Source: Spongiactinospora rosea
Lineage (GTDB): Bacteria > Actinomycetota > Actinomycetes > Streptosporangiales > Streptosporangiaceae
Assembly (NCBI RefSeq): GCF_003315795.1
Contig: NZ_QMEY01000032.1
Span: forward strand, 34,865 to 98,864
Reading direction: 5' to 3'
DNA: 64,000 nucleotides
Positions 52,368 through 60,753 of this stretch are shown here, piece after piece. Position numbers and translations under genes: made by a program. The notes beneath the pieces are model-generated. The model did no database searches and was not told where the DNA came from. It was given only the letters and a program-made list of their open reading frames with translations. The number at the start of each line of letters is the position of its first letter. Within the stretch, counting starts at the first letter, position 1.

Positions 52368-53450
52368 GTGGCAACGAACGACAAGGGGATCGACGAGCGG
52401 CGAAGAGCCACCCTTGCCGAGGTCGCACCCGGCACCGCGCTGCGCGACGGCCTGGAGCGGGTCCTGCGCGGGCACACCGGGGGCCTCGTGGTGCTCGGCT
52501 ACGACAACACCGTGGAGCAGTTGTGCAGCGGCGGCTTCGAGCTGGACGTCGACTTCTCCGCCACCCGGCTGCGCGAGCTGGCCAAGATGGACGGCGCGAT
52601 CGTGCTGCGCGACGACTACAAGATCGTGCGTGCCGCGGTGCACCTGGTGCCCGACCCGTCCATCCCGACCGACGAGGCCGGCACCCGGCACCGCACCGCG
52701 CAGCGGGTGGCCAAGCAGACCGGCCGCCCGGTCATCTCGATCAGCAAGTCCATGCGGATCATCGCCCTCTACCTCGACGGCATCCGCTACGTGCTGGAGG
52801 AGTCCGCGGTCATCCTGTCCAAGGCCAACCAGGCCCTGGCCACCCTTGAGCGCTACAAGCTCCGCCTCGACGAGGTGTCCGGCACGCTTTCGGCGCTGGA
52901 GATCGAAGACCTGGTGACGGTCCGCGACGTCGCGGTGGTCGCGCAGCGGCTGGAGATGGTCCGCAGGATCGCCCGCGAGATCGAGGACTACGTGGTGGAG
53001 CTGGGCACCGACGGGCGGCTGCTCACCCTCCAGCTCGACGAGCTGGTCGCCGGGGTCGAGCCCGACCGCGACCTCATCGTCCGCGACTATCTCCCGGACG
53101 GCGGGCGGCGGCCGCGCAAGGTCGCCGACGCGCTGCACGACCTCGACCAGCTCTCCCAGGGCGACCTGCTCGACCTGTCCAAGGTGGCCCAGGTGCTCGG
53201 CCACACCGGCGCCGAGGCGCTGGACACCCCGGTCAGCCCGCGCGGCTTCCGGCTGCTGGCCAAGGTGCCGCGGCTGCCCGGCACGGTCGTCGATCGGCTG
53301 GTCAACCACTTCGGCGGGCTCCAGAAGCTGCTCGCGGCCAGCATCGACGACCTCCAGTCGGTCGGCGGCGTCGGCGAGGCCAGGGCGCGCAACGTCCGTG
53401 AGGGGCTGTCCCGCCTGGCGGAGTCCTCCATTCTGGAACGTTACGTGTGA
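52368..53450 (+). CDS. disA: DNA integrity scanning protein DisA, diadenylate cyclase
   Basis: 360 residues from GTG 52368. DAC domain (~10-145) with the catalytic DGA (KMDGAIVL) and RHR (GTRHRTAQR) motifs; a helical linker (~150-300) and a C-terminal helix-hairpin-helix (SIDDLQSVGGVGEARARNVR). It makes cyclic di-AMP while scanning DNA for branched structures. Downstream of radA, and ends at a stem-loop terminator. Confidence 0.97.
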   Translation: MATNDKGIDERRRATLAEVAPGTALRDGLERVLRGHTGGLVVLGYDNTVEQLCSGGFELDVDFSATRLRELAKMDGAIVLRDDYKIVRAAVHLVPDPSIPTDEAGTRHRTAQRVAKQTGRPVISISKSMRIIALYLDGIRYVLEESAVILSKANQALATLERYKLRLDEVSGTLSALEIEDLVTVRDVAVVAQRLEMVRRIAREIEDYVVELGTDGRLLTLQLDELVAGVEPDRDLIVRDYLPDGGRRPRKVADALHDLDQLSQGDLLDLSKVAQVLGHTGAEALDTPVSPRGFRLLAKVPRLPGTVVDRLVNHFGGLQKLLAASIDDLQSVGGVGEARARNVREGLSRLAESSILERYV

Positions 53451-53453
53451 CCT

Positions 53454-53474
53454 CCGCCGGTCGATAACCGGCGG
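53454..53474 (+). terminator. Terminator after disA
   Basis: CCGCCGGT / ACCGGCGG, 8-bp perfect stem with a 5-nt loop 4 nt after the disA stop. Confidence 0.75.
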
Positions 53475-53543
53475 TGCGCCGGGCGCCCCGATGGTGAATT
53501 GCCACCATGATCGGCAAATCCATCACCCGGGCCGCCGGTCCTC

Positions 53544-54908
53544 GTGCACCGTGAACCTGTGCGACTCATGCGTGATCCCGCGAAACTGGCCCTGACGGTG
53601 GCCGGGCTCGTGTTCCTCACCGGGCTGGTGTGGGTGCTCGGTCCCGGCGCGCTGTGGGTGCTGGAGCACATCGACGGCGTCGGAGGGCTGGCCGGCAAGG
53701 ACCTGGCGGCGGCGATCGACGCGACGCGCGGCCGGGCGCTGACCGTGGCCACCGGTACGGCGGCGCTGGTCGCCGTCTACTACACCGCCCGCAACGCCGA
53801 CACCGCCCGCCGTACGTTCCAGCTCGGCGAGCGCGGCCACGACACCGACCGGTACGGCAAGGCGGCCGAGCAGCTCGGCCACGCCCAGGCCCCGGTACGG
53901 CTGGCCGGCCTGTACGCGCTGGAACGGCTGGCCCAGAACAACCCCGCCCTGCGGCAGACGATCGCGGACGTGATCAGCGCCTACCTCCGGATGCCCTACC
54001 ACCCGCCCCGGGAGGAGGAACGGCTGCGCAGGATCCGCGCCGCGCAGCGCGCCTACCACGCCCGCCTGGCCCGCCGCCCGGCTCCCACACAGGGCCGCGA
54101 CCCGCACGAGGAACGGCAGGTCCGGCTCACCGCCCAGCGCATCCTCGCCGACCACCTGCGCCCCCACGTACTGCCGCCGCGAGGCCGCCGGGCCCGCGCG
54201 GCCACGCCGGCCGACCGCTTCTGGCCCGGCATCCGCCTTGACCTCACCGGGGCCACCCTCATCGACTTCGACTTCCAGGACTGCCGCGCGACGTCGGCCA
54301 GGTTCAGTGACGCGCTGTTCTGGGGCGACGCGGTGTTCCGCGGGGCCCGGTTCGAGCAGGAGGCGGAGTTCGGCGCGGCGGAGTTCACGGGCCCGGCGAG
54401 GTTCGGCGGGGCGGAGTTCGGCGGCCGGGCCGGGTTCGGCGACGTGGCGTTCCACGACGACGCCGAGTTCGGCGGGGCCGAGTTCCTGGACAACGCCTGG
54501 TTCGGCAAGGCGCGGTTCAGCGGCGACGCGGGGTTCGGCGGGGCCGGGTTCGCCGGGGGCGCGGGGTTCGCCGAGGCGGAGTTCGGCGGGCGGGCCGCGT
54601 TCGGCGAGGCGAAGTTCGCGGGCCGGGCGGACTTCCAGGGGGCGATGTTCTCGGGGTCGGCCCGGTTCGGCAAGGCCGGGTTCGCGCAGAGCGCGGAGTT
54701 CGGCGGCGCGGTGTTCACCGGCCGCACCGACTTCGAGGAGGCGGAGTTCGTGCGCGCGGCGGGGTTCGGGGCGGCGACGTTGCTGAGCGACGCGCGGTTC
54801 CAGGTACGGCGGGGCGTGGAGCAGGCGGCCACGGACGGCGTGGGGCCGATGTCCACGGCGCATCGCTCGCCGGAGCCCCTGCCGGAGGAGGAGCGCGGGC
54901 AGGTGTGA
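53544..54908 (+). CDS. Membrane-anchored pentapeptide-repeat protein
   Basis: Up to 454 residues (GTG 53544; ATG 53568 possible). Two N-terminal hydrophobic segments (~15-35 LALTVAGLVFLTGLVWVLG, ~65-80) are followed by a KAAEQLGHAQAPVRLAGLYAL segment that is a common motif before pentapeptide helices in actinomycete proteins. Residues ~235-430 are pentapeptide-like repeats of the type (A/G)xFGG, e.g. AEFGAAEFTGPARFGGAEF, about 40 units. The protein likely forms a long beta-helix in the cytoplasm. Role unknown. Confidence 0.88.
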   Translation: MHREPVRLMRDPAKLALTVAGLVFLTGLVWVLGPGALWVLEHIDGVGGLAGKDLAAAIDATRGRALTVATGTAALVAVYYTARNADTARRTFQLGERGHDTDRYGKAAEQLGHAQAPVRLAGLYALERLAQNNPALRQTIADVISAYLRMPYHPPREEERLRRIRAAQRAYHARLARRPAPTQGRDPHEERQVRLTAQRILADHLRPHVLPPRGRRARAATPADRFWPGIRLDLTGATLIDFDFQDCRATSARFSDALFWGDAVFRGARFEQEAEFGAAEFTGPARFGGAEFGGRAGFGDVAFHDDAEFGGAEFLDNAWFGKARFSGDAGFGGAGFAGGAGFAEAEFGGRAAFGEAKFAGRADFQGAMFSGSARFGKAGFAQSAEFGGAVFTGRTDFEEAEFVRAAGFGAATLLSDARFQVRRGVEQAATDGVGPMSTAHRSPEPLPEEERGQV

Positions 54909-54982
54909 TAACCAGGTGGCCTGGTGGGCCTGGAGGGGCAGAATTGATACTCCGACCTGGTTCGCCCGAGGGGAGAGATGTG

Positions 54983-55624
54983 ATGGCATTGGGCAAGGCG
55001 CTGCACGAACACGCCGACCACGGCGGCACGATCGACCGGCCGCGCGCCTACGAGATCGTGTCCCGGGCCGGCTTCCTCGGACGGCGGCGCGAGATGTTCA
55101 CCCGGCTGGCGTCCCTGGCCGGGGTCCGCCCCGGGCACCGGGTGCTCGACGTGGGCTGCGGCACCGGCTACCTGAGCCGGATCATCGCGCCGGTCGCCGG
55201 GGCCGGCGGGCACGTGACCGGCATCGACCCGTCCGCCGCGATGATCGGCCACGCCCGCGACCGGGCCCCCGCCAACTGCTCCTACCAGGTGGGCGAGGGC
55301 CAGGCGCTCGACTTTCCCGACGCCTCCTTCGACGTGGTGGTCTCCAGCCTGGCCGTGCACCACATCCCGGCGGACGCCCGTCCGGCCGCCGCGCGGGAGA
55401 TGTTCCGGGTGCTGCGGCCCGGCGGGCGGGTGCTGATCGCCGAGTCCAGGCCGCCGGCCAATCCGCTGCTGGCCCGGCTCGCCGGGCCGCTGTTCGGTGC
55501 GGCCATGCGGCACGACCCGCGCGACCTGCTGGCCGGCCTGCTGCCCGGCGCGGGCTTCACGGTCGAGGACGACGGCGAGCTGCCGATCATGCTCTACTAC
55601 GTGCGGGGCGTCCGCCCGGCCTAG
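54983..55624 (+). CDS. SAM-dependent methyltransferase
   Basis: 213 residues from ATG 54983 with GGGGAGAG upstream. Motif I HRVLDVGCGTGYLSRI, GHVTGIDPSAAMIGHARDRA, DFPDASFDVVVSSLAVHHIP and RPGGRVLIAES, typical of UbiE/COQ5-like class I methyltransferases. Substrate unknown. The stop overlaps the convergent gene by 4 nt. Confidence 0.9.
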   Translation: MALGKALHEHADHGGTIDRPRAYEIVSRAGFLGRRREMFTRLASLAGVRPGHRVLDVGCGTGYLSRIIAPVAGAGGHVTGIDPSAAMIGHARDRAPANCSYQVGEGQALDFPDASFDVVVSSLAVHHIPADARPAAAREMFRVLRPGGRVLIAESRPPANPLLARLAGPLFGAAMRHDPRDLLAGLLPGAGFTVEDDGELPIMLYYVRGVRPA

Positions 55625-56328
55625 CGGAGGTGGAAGACGGCCTTGGGGGGGCTCTGCAGGTCATCGGCGTAGACGGCGGCCACGTAGGTGCCGGGGCGCG
55701 CCCCCGGCCGGGCCGTGCCGCAACGGCCGCCCGAGCGGTGCCGGTCCCACTCGACGGGACGCACGTAGGGGATGCCCCGCTCCAGGCGCTTGATCTCGAC
55801 GCCGTCGCCGCTGATGCAGTCGGAGGTCGACCAGATCCGGTCCGCGCCGGAGGTGATCCTGATCTCCAGGGCGCGCGGCCCGACATCGGTCTTGCACATC
55901 ACGTCGCCGGTGTTGACCAGCGTCACCACGAATTTCGGCCGGGTGCCGCCCGGATAGACCTGCTGCTCGCCCTGGAGGTTCAGCACGAGGTCGCTCCTGG
56001 CGCACGGGTCGCCGGGGCGGGTGGCGGGGGTGGTCGCGGCCTCGGGTGACAGCGTGGGAGCGGGGGTCGGGGACGGCTTCTGCTCCTTGCGCGCCCCCGG
56101 GGTCGCGTACGGGCCCGGCCGCGGGCTGGCCTGGAGCGCCGCGAGCGGGTCCGGGCCGGTGGGCGTGGCCCGCGCGGCCGGCGGCTGGTGGGCGTCCGAT
56201 GTCCTCGAACAGGCCCAGGCCACCACGGCGACGATGATGAGGACGGCGACGAGCAGCGCCATTCTGCGGCGCCAGTAAATCTCGGGATCCACCTCATGGA
56301 GATCGTCGCGGAACGCGTCCGGATCCAT
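55621..56328 (-). CDS. Membrane-anchored DUF4232-like protein
   Basis: 235 residues from ATG 56328. One N-terminal membrane helix (~25-42, LLVAVLIIVAVVAWACS), a Pro/Thr/Ala-rich spacer (~45-110), then an outer beta-sandwich-like domain with paired Cys (GDPCARSDLVLNLQ, VMCKTDVGPR, SDCISGDG, GGRCGTA). It resembles actinobacterial exported DUF4232-type proteins of unknown role. Its divergent neighbour is mutY; 118 bp separate the starts. Confidence 0.75.
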   Translation of the reverse strand: MDPDAFRDDLHEVDPEIYWRRRMALLVAVLIIVAVVAWACSRTSDAHQPPAARATPTGPDPLAALQASPRPGPYATPGARKEQKPSPTPAPTLSPEAATTPATRPGDPCARSDLVLNLQGEQQVYPGGTRPKFVVTLVNTGDVMCKTDVGPRALEIRITSGADRIWSTSDCISGDGVEIKRLERGIPYVRPVEWDRHRSGGRCGTARPGARPGTYVAAVYADDLQSPPKAVFHLR

Positions 56329-56446
56329 ACACTCAGTATGCGGAATCGTTGCCGGTGGACGGCAACCTGGGCGTTGACCAGGCGTTTCAACGTCAATCCC
56401 GCACAACCCGGGCTTCTGGCCGGGGAGGCTGCGCTAGGTTCGACGG

Positions 56447-57334
56447 GTGGCCGAGCCCAATCCCCTGCGCGAGCCGTTGCTGGACTGGTACGCCGAGCAT
56501 GCCCGCGACCTGCCCTGGCGGCGTGCGGACGCCACGCCCTGGGGCGTCCTGGTCAGCGAGATCATGCTCCAGCAGACCCCGGTGGCCCGCGTGCTGCCCG
56601 TCTGGGCGCAGTGGCTGGCCCGCTGGCCCGCCCCGGCCGATCTGGCGGCCGAGCCGCCCGGCGAGGCGGTACGCGCCTGGGGCCGGCTCGGCTACCCGCG
56701 CCGCGCCCTCAACCTGCACGCCTGCGCCCGCGCCATCACCGCCGAGCACGGCGGCGAGGTGCCCGCCGACCACGACACGCTGCGCGCGCTGCCCGGCATC
56801 GGCGAGTACACCGCCGCCGCCGTGGCCAGCTTCGCGTTCGGCGGGCGGCACGCCGTACTGGACACCAACGTGCGGCGCGTCCTGGCGCGGGCGATGCGCG
56901 GCGAGGAGTACCCGCCCAAGGCCACCACCGCCGCCGAACGCGCCCTCGCCACCCGGCTGCTTCCCGCGCACGACGCCCCCACCTGGGGCGTCGCCGTCAT
57001 GGAGCTGGGCGCGCTGGTCTGCACGGCCCGCGCGCCGCGCTGCGCGGACTGCCCGATCGCCGCGCTGTGCCGGTGGCGGCTCGCGGGCCGCCCGCCGCAC
57101 GAGGGCCCGGCCCGCAAGGGCCAGACGTACGCGGGCACCGACCGGCAGTGCCGGGGCAGGCTGCTGGCCGTACTGCGCGGCTCGCACGACCCGGTGCCCA
57201 AGGCGGCCCTGGACGCCGTGTGGTCCGACCCCATCCAGCGCGAACGCGCCCTCGACGGCCTGGTCCACGACGGCCTGGCCGAAGCCCTCCCCGACGGCAC
57301 CTACCGCCTCCCGCTGGCCGTCGTCTCCGAGTGA
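56447..57334 (+). CDS. mutY: A/G-specific adenine glycosylase MutY
   Basis: 295 residues from GTG 56447. HhH-GPD fold: EIMLQQTPVARVLPVW, LPGIGEYTAAAVASFAFG (hairpin and GPD), catalytic Asp in VLDTNVRRVLAR, and the [4Fe-4S] Cys pattern (VCTARAPRCADCPIAALC). The C-terminal MutT-like domain is short, as in many actinobacterial MutY. It removes adenine opposite 8-oxoguanine. The 3' end overlaps the convergent TetR gene by 34 nt. Confidence 0.95.
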   Translation: MAEPNPLREPLLDWYAEHARDLPWRRADATPWGVLVSEIMLQQTPVARVLPVWAQWLARWPAPADLAAEPPGEAVRAWGRLGYPRRALNLHACARAITAEHGGEVPADHDTLRALPGIGEYTAAAVASFAFGGRHAVLDTNVRRVLARAMRGEEYPPKATTAAERALATRLLPAHDAPTWGVAVMELGALVCTARAPRCADCPIAALCRWRLAGRPPHEGPARKGQTYAGTDRQCRGRLLAVLRGSHDPVPKAALDAVWSDPIQRERALDGLVHDGLAEALPDGTYRLPLAVVSE

Positions 57335-57933
57335 GGCCCCCCGGGGGCGGCGAGGGACCCGATGTGCCGGGCGAGGGCCCGCCGAGCCCAGGAGGGGTCG
57401 GCGGCGGCCCCCTCGTAGATCAGGTGGGCGGCCAGGCCGTCGATGAGGGCGTGCAGCCGGGCGGCCTCCAGCTCGCGGTCCGCGCCGGGGTCCAGGTCGG
57501 TGCCGTTGTCCAGTTGGGCGATCATCCAGCGGGCGCTCTCGCGCATCCGCAGGTGCGCCTCGTCGCGGGGCACGCGCAGCTTCGGGTCGGCGTTGGCGGC
57601 GGTGAACAGCGCCAGGTAGACCTCCATCTCGGCGCGGCGGTCGCGGTCCAGCGGCAGCAGCTCGGCCGCCACCGCCTGTACCGTCGCCACGGCCGTCGGC
57701 CCCGGCGGCAGCGCCGTGACGCGGGCCGTGGCCCGCTCGATGACCAGCTTCAGCGCGAACACCAGCAGCTCGGAGTGGGTGGGGAAGATGTGGCGCAGCG
57801 ACCCGGTGGACTGCCCGGCCTCGGCGGCGATCGTACGGACGGACGCGCCGGACACGCCATCTCGGACGATCACCCGCCAGGTCGCCTCGGCGAGCCGTTC
57901 GCGGCGTTCGTTGTGGTCGATGAGTCTGGGCAC
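57301..57933 (-). CDS. TetR-family transcriptional regulator
   Basis: 210 residues from GTG 57933 (MPRLIDHNERRERLAEATW, as in the family). HTH is VSGASVRTIAAEAGQSTGSL with RHIFPTHSELLVFAL. The C-terminal TetR_C segment is rich in Asp/Arg (RRAEMEVYLALF). The ligand and target are unknown. GTG 57948 is a possible longer start. Convergent with mutY. Confidence 0.9.
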   Translation of the reverse strand: MPRLIDHNERRERLAEATWRVIVRDGVSGASVRTIAAEAGQSTGSLRHIFPTHSELLVFALKLVIERATARVTALPPGPTAVATVQAVAAELLPLDRDRRAEMEVYLALFTAANADPKLRVPRDEAHLRMRESARWMIAQLDNGTDLDPGADRELEAARLHALIDGLAAHLIYEGAAADPSWARRALARHIGSLAAPGGPHSETTASGRR

Positions 57934-57958
57934 GTTCGTTCTTAGCACGCCCCGGCCA

Positions 57959-58417
57959 TCATGACGCCTTGGACCGGGCCGCCGCGAAGTACTCCCGCAC
58001 CCGCCTCGGCCACCACAGCAGCGCGAACATCACGACGTGCAGCGCGTCGGAGGCGATCACCGCCCACAGGTACTCGCTCCCCGCGGCGGCCGAGACAAGG
58101 CTGGCGAGCGAGGCGAACACCAGGTAGCCGCTGAACGCGACACGCGCCCAGGTGCGGCCTTTGCGCAGTTTGAGGACCAGCCAGAGGGTGAGGACGATGT
58201 CCAGGGCGTGCAGGCCGCCTGAGTAGATGTGCGCGCCCGCGACGGCGAAGTCCAGGTGGGCGGGATCCAGCGACGGGTTGTTCCGCATGATCGAGCGGGC
58301 CACGGCGTCGCCGTTGAGCAGCATCTGCACCGGCAGCGCGACGAGCACGGCGATGTAGACGACGAGCAGGCGGGCCAGCAGGCGCAGCTCCGGGGGTTCA
58401 GGTACGGGGAAGGTCAC
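57959..58417 (-). CDS. Four-span membrane protein
   Basis: 152 residues. Four hydrophobic segments: ~14-32 (LVVYIAVLVALPVQMLL), ~63-85 (HIYSGGLHALDIVLTLWL), ~94-112 (VAFSGYLVFASLASLVSA) and ~118-135 (LWAVIASDALHVVMFAL). No family recognised. Minus strand; its start is ~100 bp from the divergent RidA gene. Confidence 0.75.
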   Translation of the reverse strand: MTFPVPEPPELRLLARLLVVYIAVLVALPVQMLLNGDAVARSIMRNNPSLDPAHLDFAVAGAHIYSGGLHALDIVLTLWLVLKLRKGRTWARVAFSGYLVFASLASLVSAAAGSEYLWAVIASDALHVVMFALLWWPRRVREYFAAARSKAS

Positions 58418-58515
58418 CCGCCCGACGTTACTAATACACTCGTGTTAATACAAACCGTGATCAACAACTCCTCCTTTTGGACATATCGCCGGTGGTGCTG
58501 TGAGGATGCGGTGCC

Positions 58516-58917
58516 ATGACGACAGCACGCACATTGATCAGCAGTGGATCGGCGTTCGAGGAGCGGATCGGGTACTCGCGCGCGGTCGTGGTCGATGGAT
58601 GGGTCCATGTGTCCGGTACGACGGGCTTCGACTACCGCACGATGACGATCTCCGAGGACGTGGTGGAACAGGCGCGGCAGTGCCTGCGCAACATCGGGGA
58701 GGCGCTGCGCGAGGCGGGCGGCACGCTCGCCGACGTGGTGCGGGTGACGTACATGCTGCCCGACCCCGCCGACTTCGAGCCGTGCTGGCCGACGCTGCGC
58801 GAGCACTTCGGCGACATCCGCCCGGCCGCCACGATGATCTCCTGCCGCCTGGCGGACCCGCGGATGCGCATCGAGATCGAGGTCACCGCCCGGCTGGGCG
58901 GCGGGCGGGCTACCTGA
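58516..58917 (+). CDS. RidA family protein (YjgF/YER057c/UK114)
   Basis: 133 residues. Core SRAVVVDGWVHVSGTTGFDY, QARQCLRNIGEALREAGGTL, DVVRVTYMLPDPADFE and RMRIEIEVTARL follow the RidA fold. The conserved Arg of the active-site cavity (canonical xxR..E) appears as RIEIE near the end. RidA hydrolyses reactive enamines/imines. It overlaps the convergent ArsR gene by 8 nt. Confidence 0.9.
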   Translation: MTTARTLISSGSAFEERIGYSRAVVVDGWVHVSGTTGFDYRTMTISEDVVEQARQCLRNIGEALREAGGTLADVVRVTYMLPDPADFEPCWPTLREHFGDIRPAATMISCRLADPRMRIEIEVTARLGGGRAT

Positions 58918-59203
58918 GCACGATGTCGAGCAGGCCGGGGAAGCGGGCGTCCAGGTCGGCGCGGCGGAGGGTGAGGTAGAGCTTGCGACCGGCCCGGCGC
59001 TGGCGGATCACCCCGCTCTCGCGCAGGGTCCGCCAGTGGTGGGTCATGCTCGACTTGGGCACATCGGGCCGGATCTCGCCACAGAACCGCTCCTCGCCGG
59101 AGGCCAGCGCGCGGGCGGCCGCCAGGCGCACCGGATGCCCGAGGGCGGCGAGCACGTCGGCGAGTTCGATCTCTTCGGCGGCGGGATGGTGCAGTACGGC
59201 CAC
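58910..59203 (-). CDS. ArsR-family winged-helix regulator
   Basis: About 97 residues from GTG 59203. HTH_ArsR pattern: ELADVLAALGHPVRLAAARA, SGEERFCGEIRP, DVPKSSMTHHWRTLRESGVI, RQRRAGRKLYLTLRR. No metal-site Cys pair, so it probably senses something other than arsenic. A perfect inverted repeat at 59265-59290 lies between it and the divergent hydrolase gene, so it likely represses both genes. Confidence 0.9.
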   Translation of the reverse strand: MAVLHHPAAEEIELADVLAALGHPVRLAAARALASGEERFCGEIRPDVPKSSMTHHWRTLRESGVIRQRRAGRKLYLTLRRADLDARFPGLLDIVLR

Positions 59204-59264
59204 AGGACCACTGTACGTGATTCTCGTACGACCGGCTTGACACCCTGCGTTCGATTGTACGAAC

Positions 59265-59290
59265 ATCTCGTACTGTCATTCATACGAGAT
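59265..59290. promoter_or_regulatory. Operator-like palindrome (ArsR)
   Basis: Perfect inverted repeat ATCTCGTA-N10-TACGAGAT between the divergent ArsR and hydrolase genes, ~62 bp from the former and ~30 bp from the latter. Half-sites CGTAC recur at both sides, which suits cooperative ArsR binding. Confidence 0.7.
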
Positions 59291-59319
59291 TTCCGTACAG
59301 TCGAACGACAGGGGATGCC

Positions 59320-60243
59320 ATGTCCGCGAACGACTCTCTCGGCGACGAAGCCCTCGCGCGCTCGCTGCCGGGCACGTTCACCAGCCGGCACGCCGAGGTG
59401 AACGGCGTGCGGCTGCACTACGTCGAGGGCGGCGGCGGTGAGCCGCTGCTGCTGCTCGGCGGCTGGCCGCAGACGTGGTGGCAGTGGAACAAGGTCATGC
59501 CCGACCTGGCCCGCCGCTACCGGGTGATCGCCGTGGACCTGCGCGGCATGGGCGGCTCCGGCAAGCCCGCCGGCGGCTACGACAAGAAGACGATGGCGGC
59601 CGACATCCACGCCCTCGTCCGCCATCTGGGCCTGACGACCGTCAACATCGCGGGCCACGACATCGGGGCCATGGTCGCGTACGCCCACGCGGCCAACCAC
59701 CCCGAGGCCACCACCAAGATCGCACTCCTGGACGTCGCCCACCCCGACGAGTCGTGGTCCGCCATGCGCCTGCTCCCCGGGCCCGACCAGCACGTCGACT
59801 CGGTCATCGAGGCGGGCGCCCGCTCCTACCTGTGGTGGTTCGCCTTCAACCAGGTACGCGGCCTGCCGGAGAAGCTGCTTGAGGGCCGCCACCGGCTGCT
59901 GGGCGACTGGCTGTTCGACCGCCAGTCCGACGACCCGGGCTTCATCGACGAGCGGTCCCGCGAGGTCTACGCGCGCGCGTACTCCACCGCCGACGCGATC
60001 CGCGCGGGCAACGGGTGGTACCAGACCTTCAACCGCGACATCGAGGACGAACGCGGCTACGGACGCGTCACCGCCCCGATGCTCGTGCTCGGCGGCGACC
60101 GCAGCAACTACGCCAATCTGCGTGACACCATGCCCGCCAAGGGCACCGACGTGCAGGTCGTCAAGGTGGCCGACTGTGGTCACTACATCCCGGAGGAGCG
60201 CCCCCAGGTGGTCATCGACGCCCTGACCGCCTTCCTGGGCTGA
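59320..60243 (+). CDS. Alpha/beta hydrolase, epoxide hydrolase/dehalogenase type
   Basis: 307 residues. Oxyanion/lid start GEPLLLLGGWPQTWWQWNKV, nucleophile Asp in VNIAGHDIGAMVAYAHA (GHDIG, as in epoxide hydrolases), and base His in CGHYIPEERP with a preceding acid (GGDRSNY). Divergent from the ArsR gene with shared palindrome, hence likely inducible. The substrate is unknown. Confidence 0.88.
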   Translation: MSANDSLGDEALARSLPGTFTSRHAEVNGVRLHYVEGGGGEPLLLLGGWPQTWWQWNKVMPDLARRYRVIAVDLRGMGGSGKPAGGYDKKTMAADIHALVRHLGLTTVNIAGHDIGAMVAYAHAANHPEATTKIALLDVAHPDESWSAMRLLPGPDQHVDSVIEAGARSYLWWFAFNQVRGLPEKLLEGRHRLLGDWLFDRQSDDPGFIDERSREVYARAYSTADAIRAGNGWYQTFNRDIEDERGYGRVTAPMLVLGGDRSNYANLRDTMPAKGTDVQVVKVADCGHYIPEERPQVVIDALTAFLG

Positions 60244-60349
60244 ACTCTCCCCGTGCAGGGTGACAGCATCCTCTCGTAACGGTAAGTAGTGATTCGATCA
60301 CACAACGTGCATGATCGATCGAGCAGGTTCCCCCCACCTAGGAGCGATC

Positions 60350-60661
60350 ATGTACATGACCATCGTGCGCCGCCTGGCCGTCGGGTTCGTCGCCGGCGCC
60401 GCGGCCGTGAGCGCGTTCGCGCTGCCCGCCGGGGCCGCGTCAGCGGACCCATGGGACGAGCTCCCCAGCAGCGAGCAGATCGAGCAGGAGGCCATCGCCC
60501 GCGGCGAGGGCTGTGTGGACGGCAGCGGCGTCAAGCAACCCATCGGCACCACGCGTACCGCCACGCTGAGCCAGGGCTGGCTGGTGACCCAGCGCTGCGG
60601 GGCCGGTTCGCTGGGCGGCATCGACTGGATCGACAACCCGTCGAGCGTCCGCCCGGCCTGA
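60350..60661 (+). CDS. Small secreted protein
   Basis: 103 residues from ATG 60350 with AGGAG upstream. Sec signal peptide ends near AGAASADP (~32). The mature part has two Cys (GEGCVDGSG, TQRCGAGS) that may form a disulphide and a Trp-rich middle (SQGWLVTQ). No known family. A terminator follows. Confidence 0.75.
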   Translation: MYMTIVRRLAVGFVAGAAAVSAFALPAGAASADPWDELPSSEQIEQEAIARGEGCVDGSGVKQPIGTTRTATLSQGWLVTQRCGAGSLGGIDWIDNPSSVRPA

Positions 60662-60696
60662 CCCCGCAGGGGCCCGTGAGCGGGCCCTCAGGAGCG

Positions 60697-60731
60697 CTCA
60701 AGGGCGGCCGACCGTGGGGGCCGCTCTTGAG
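60697..60731. terminator. Bidirectional terminator
   Basis: CTCAAGGGCGGCC / GGCCGCTCTTGAG, 13-bp stem with one G-T pair and a 9-nt loop, between the converging secreted-protein and EboE-like genes. Confidence 0.8.
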
Positions 60732-60753
60732 TCCCGGGCCACGGGTGAGCAGG

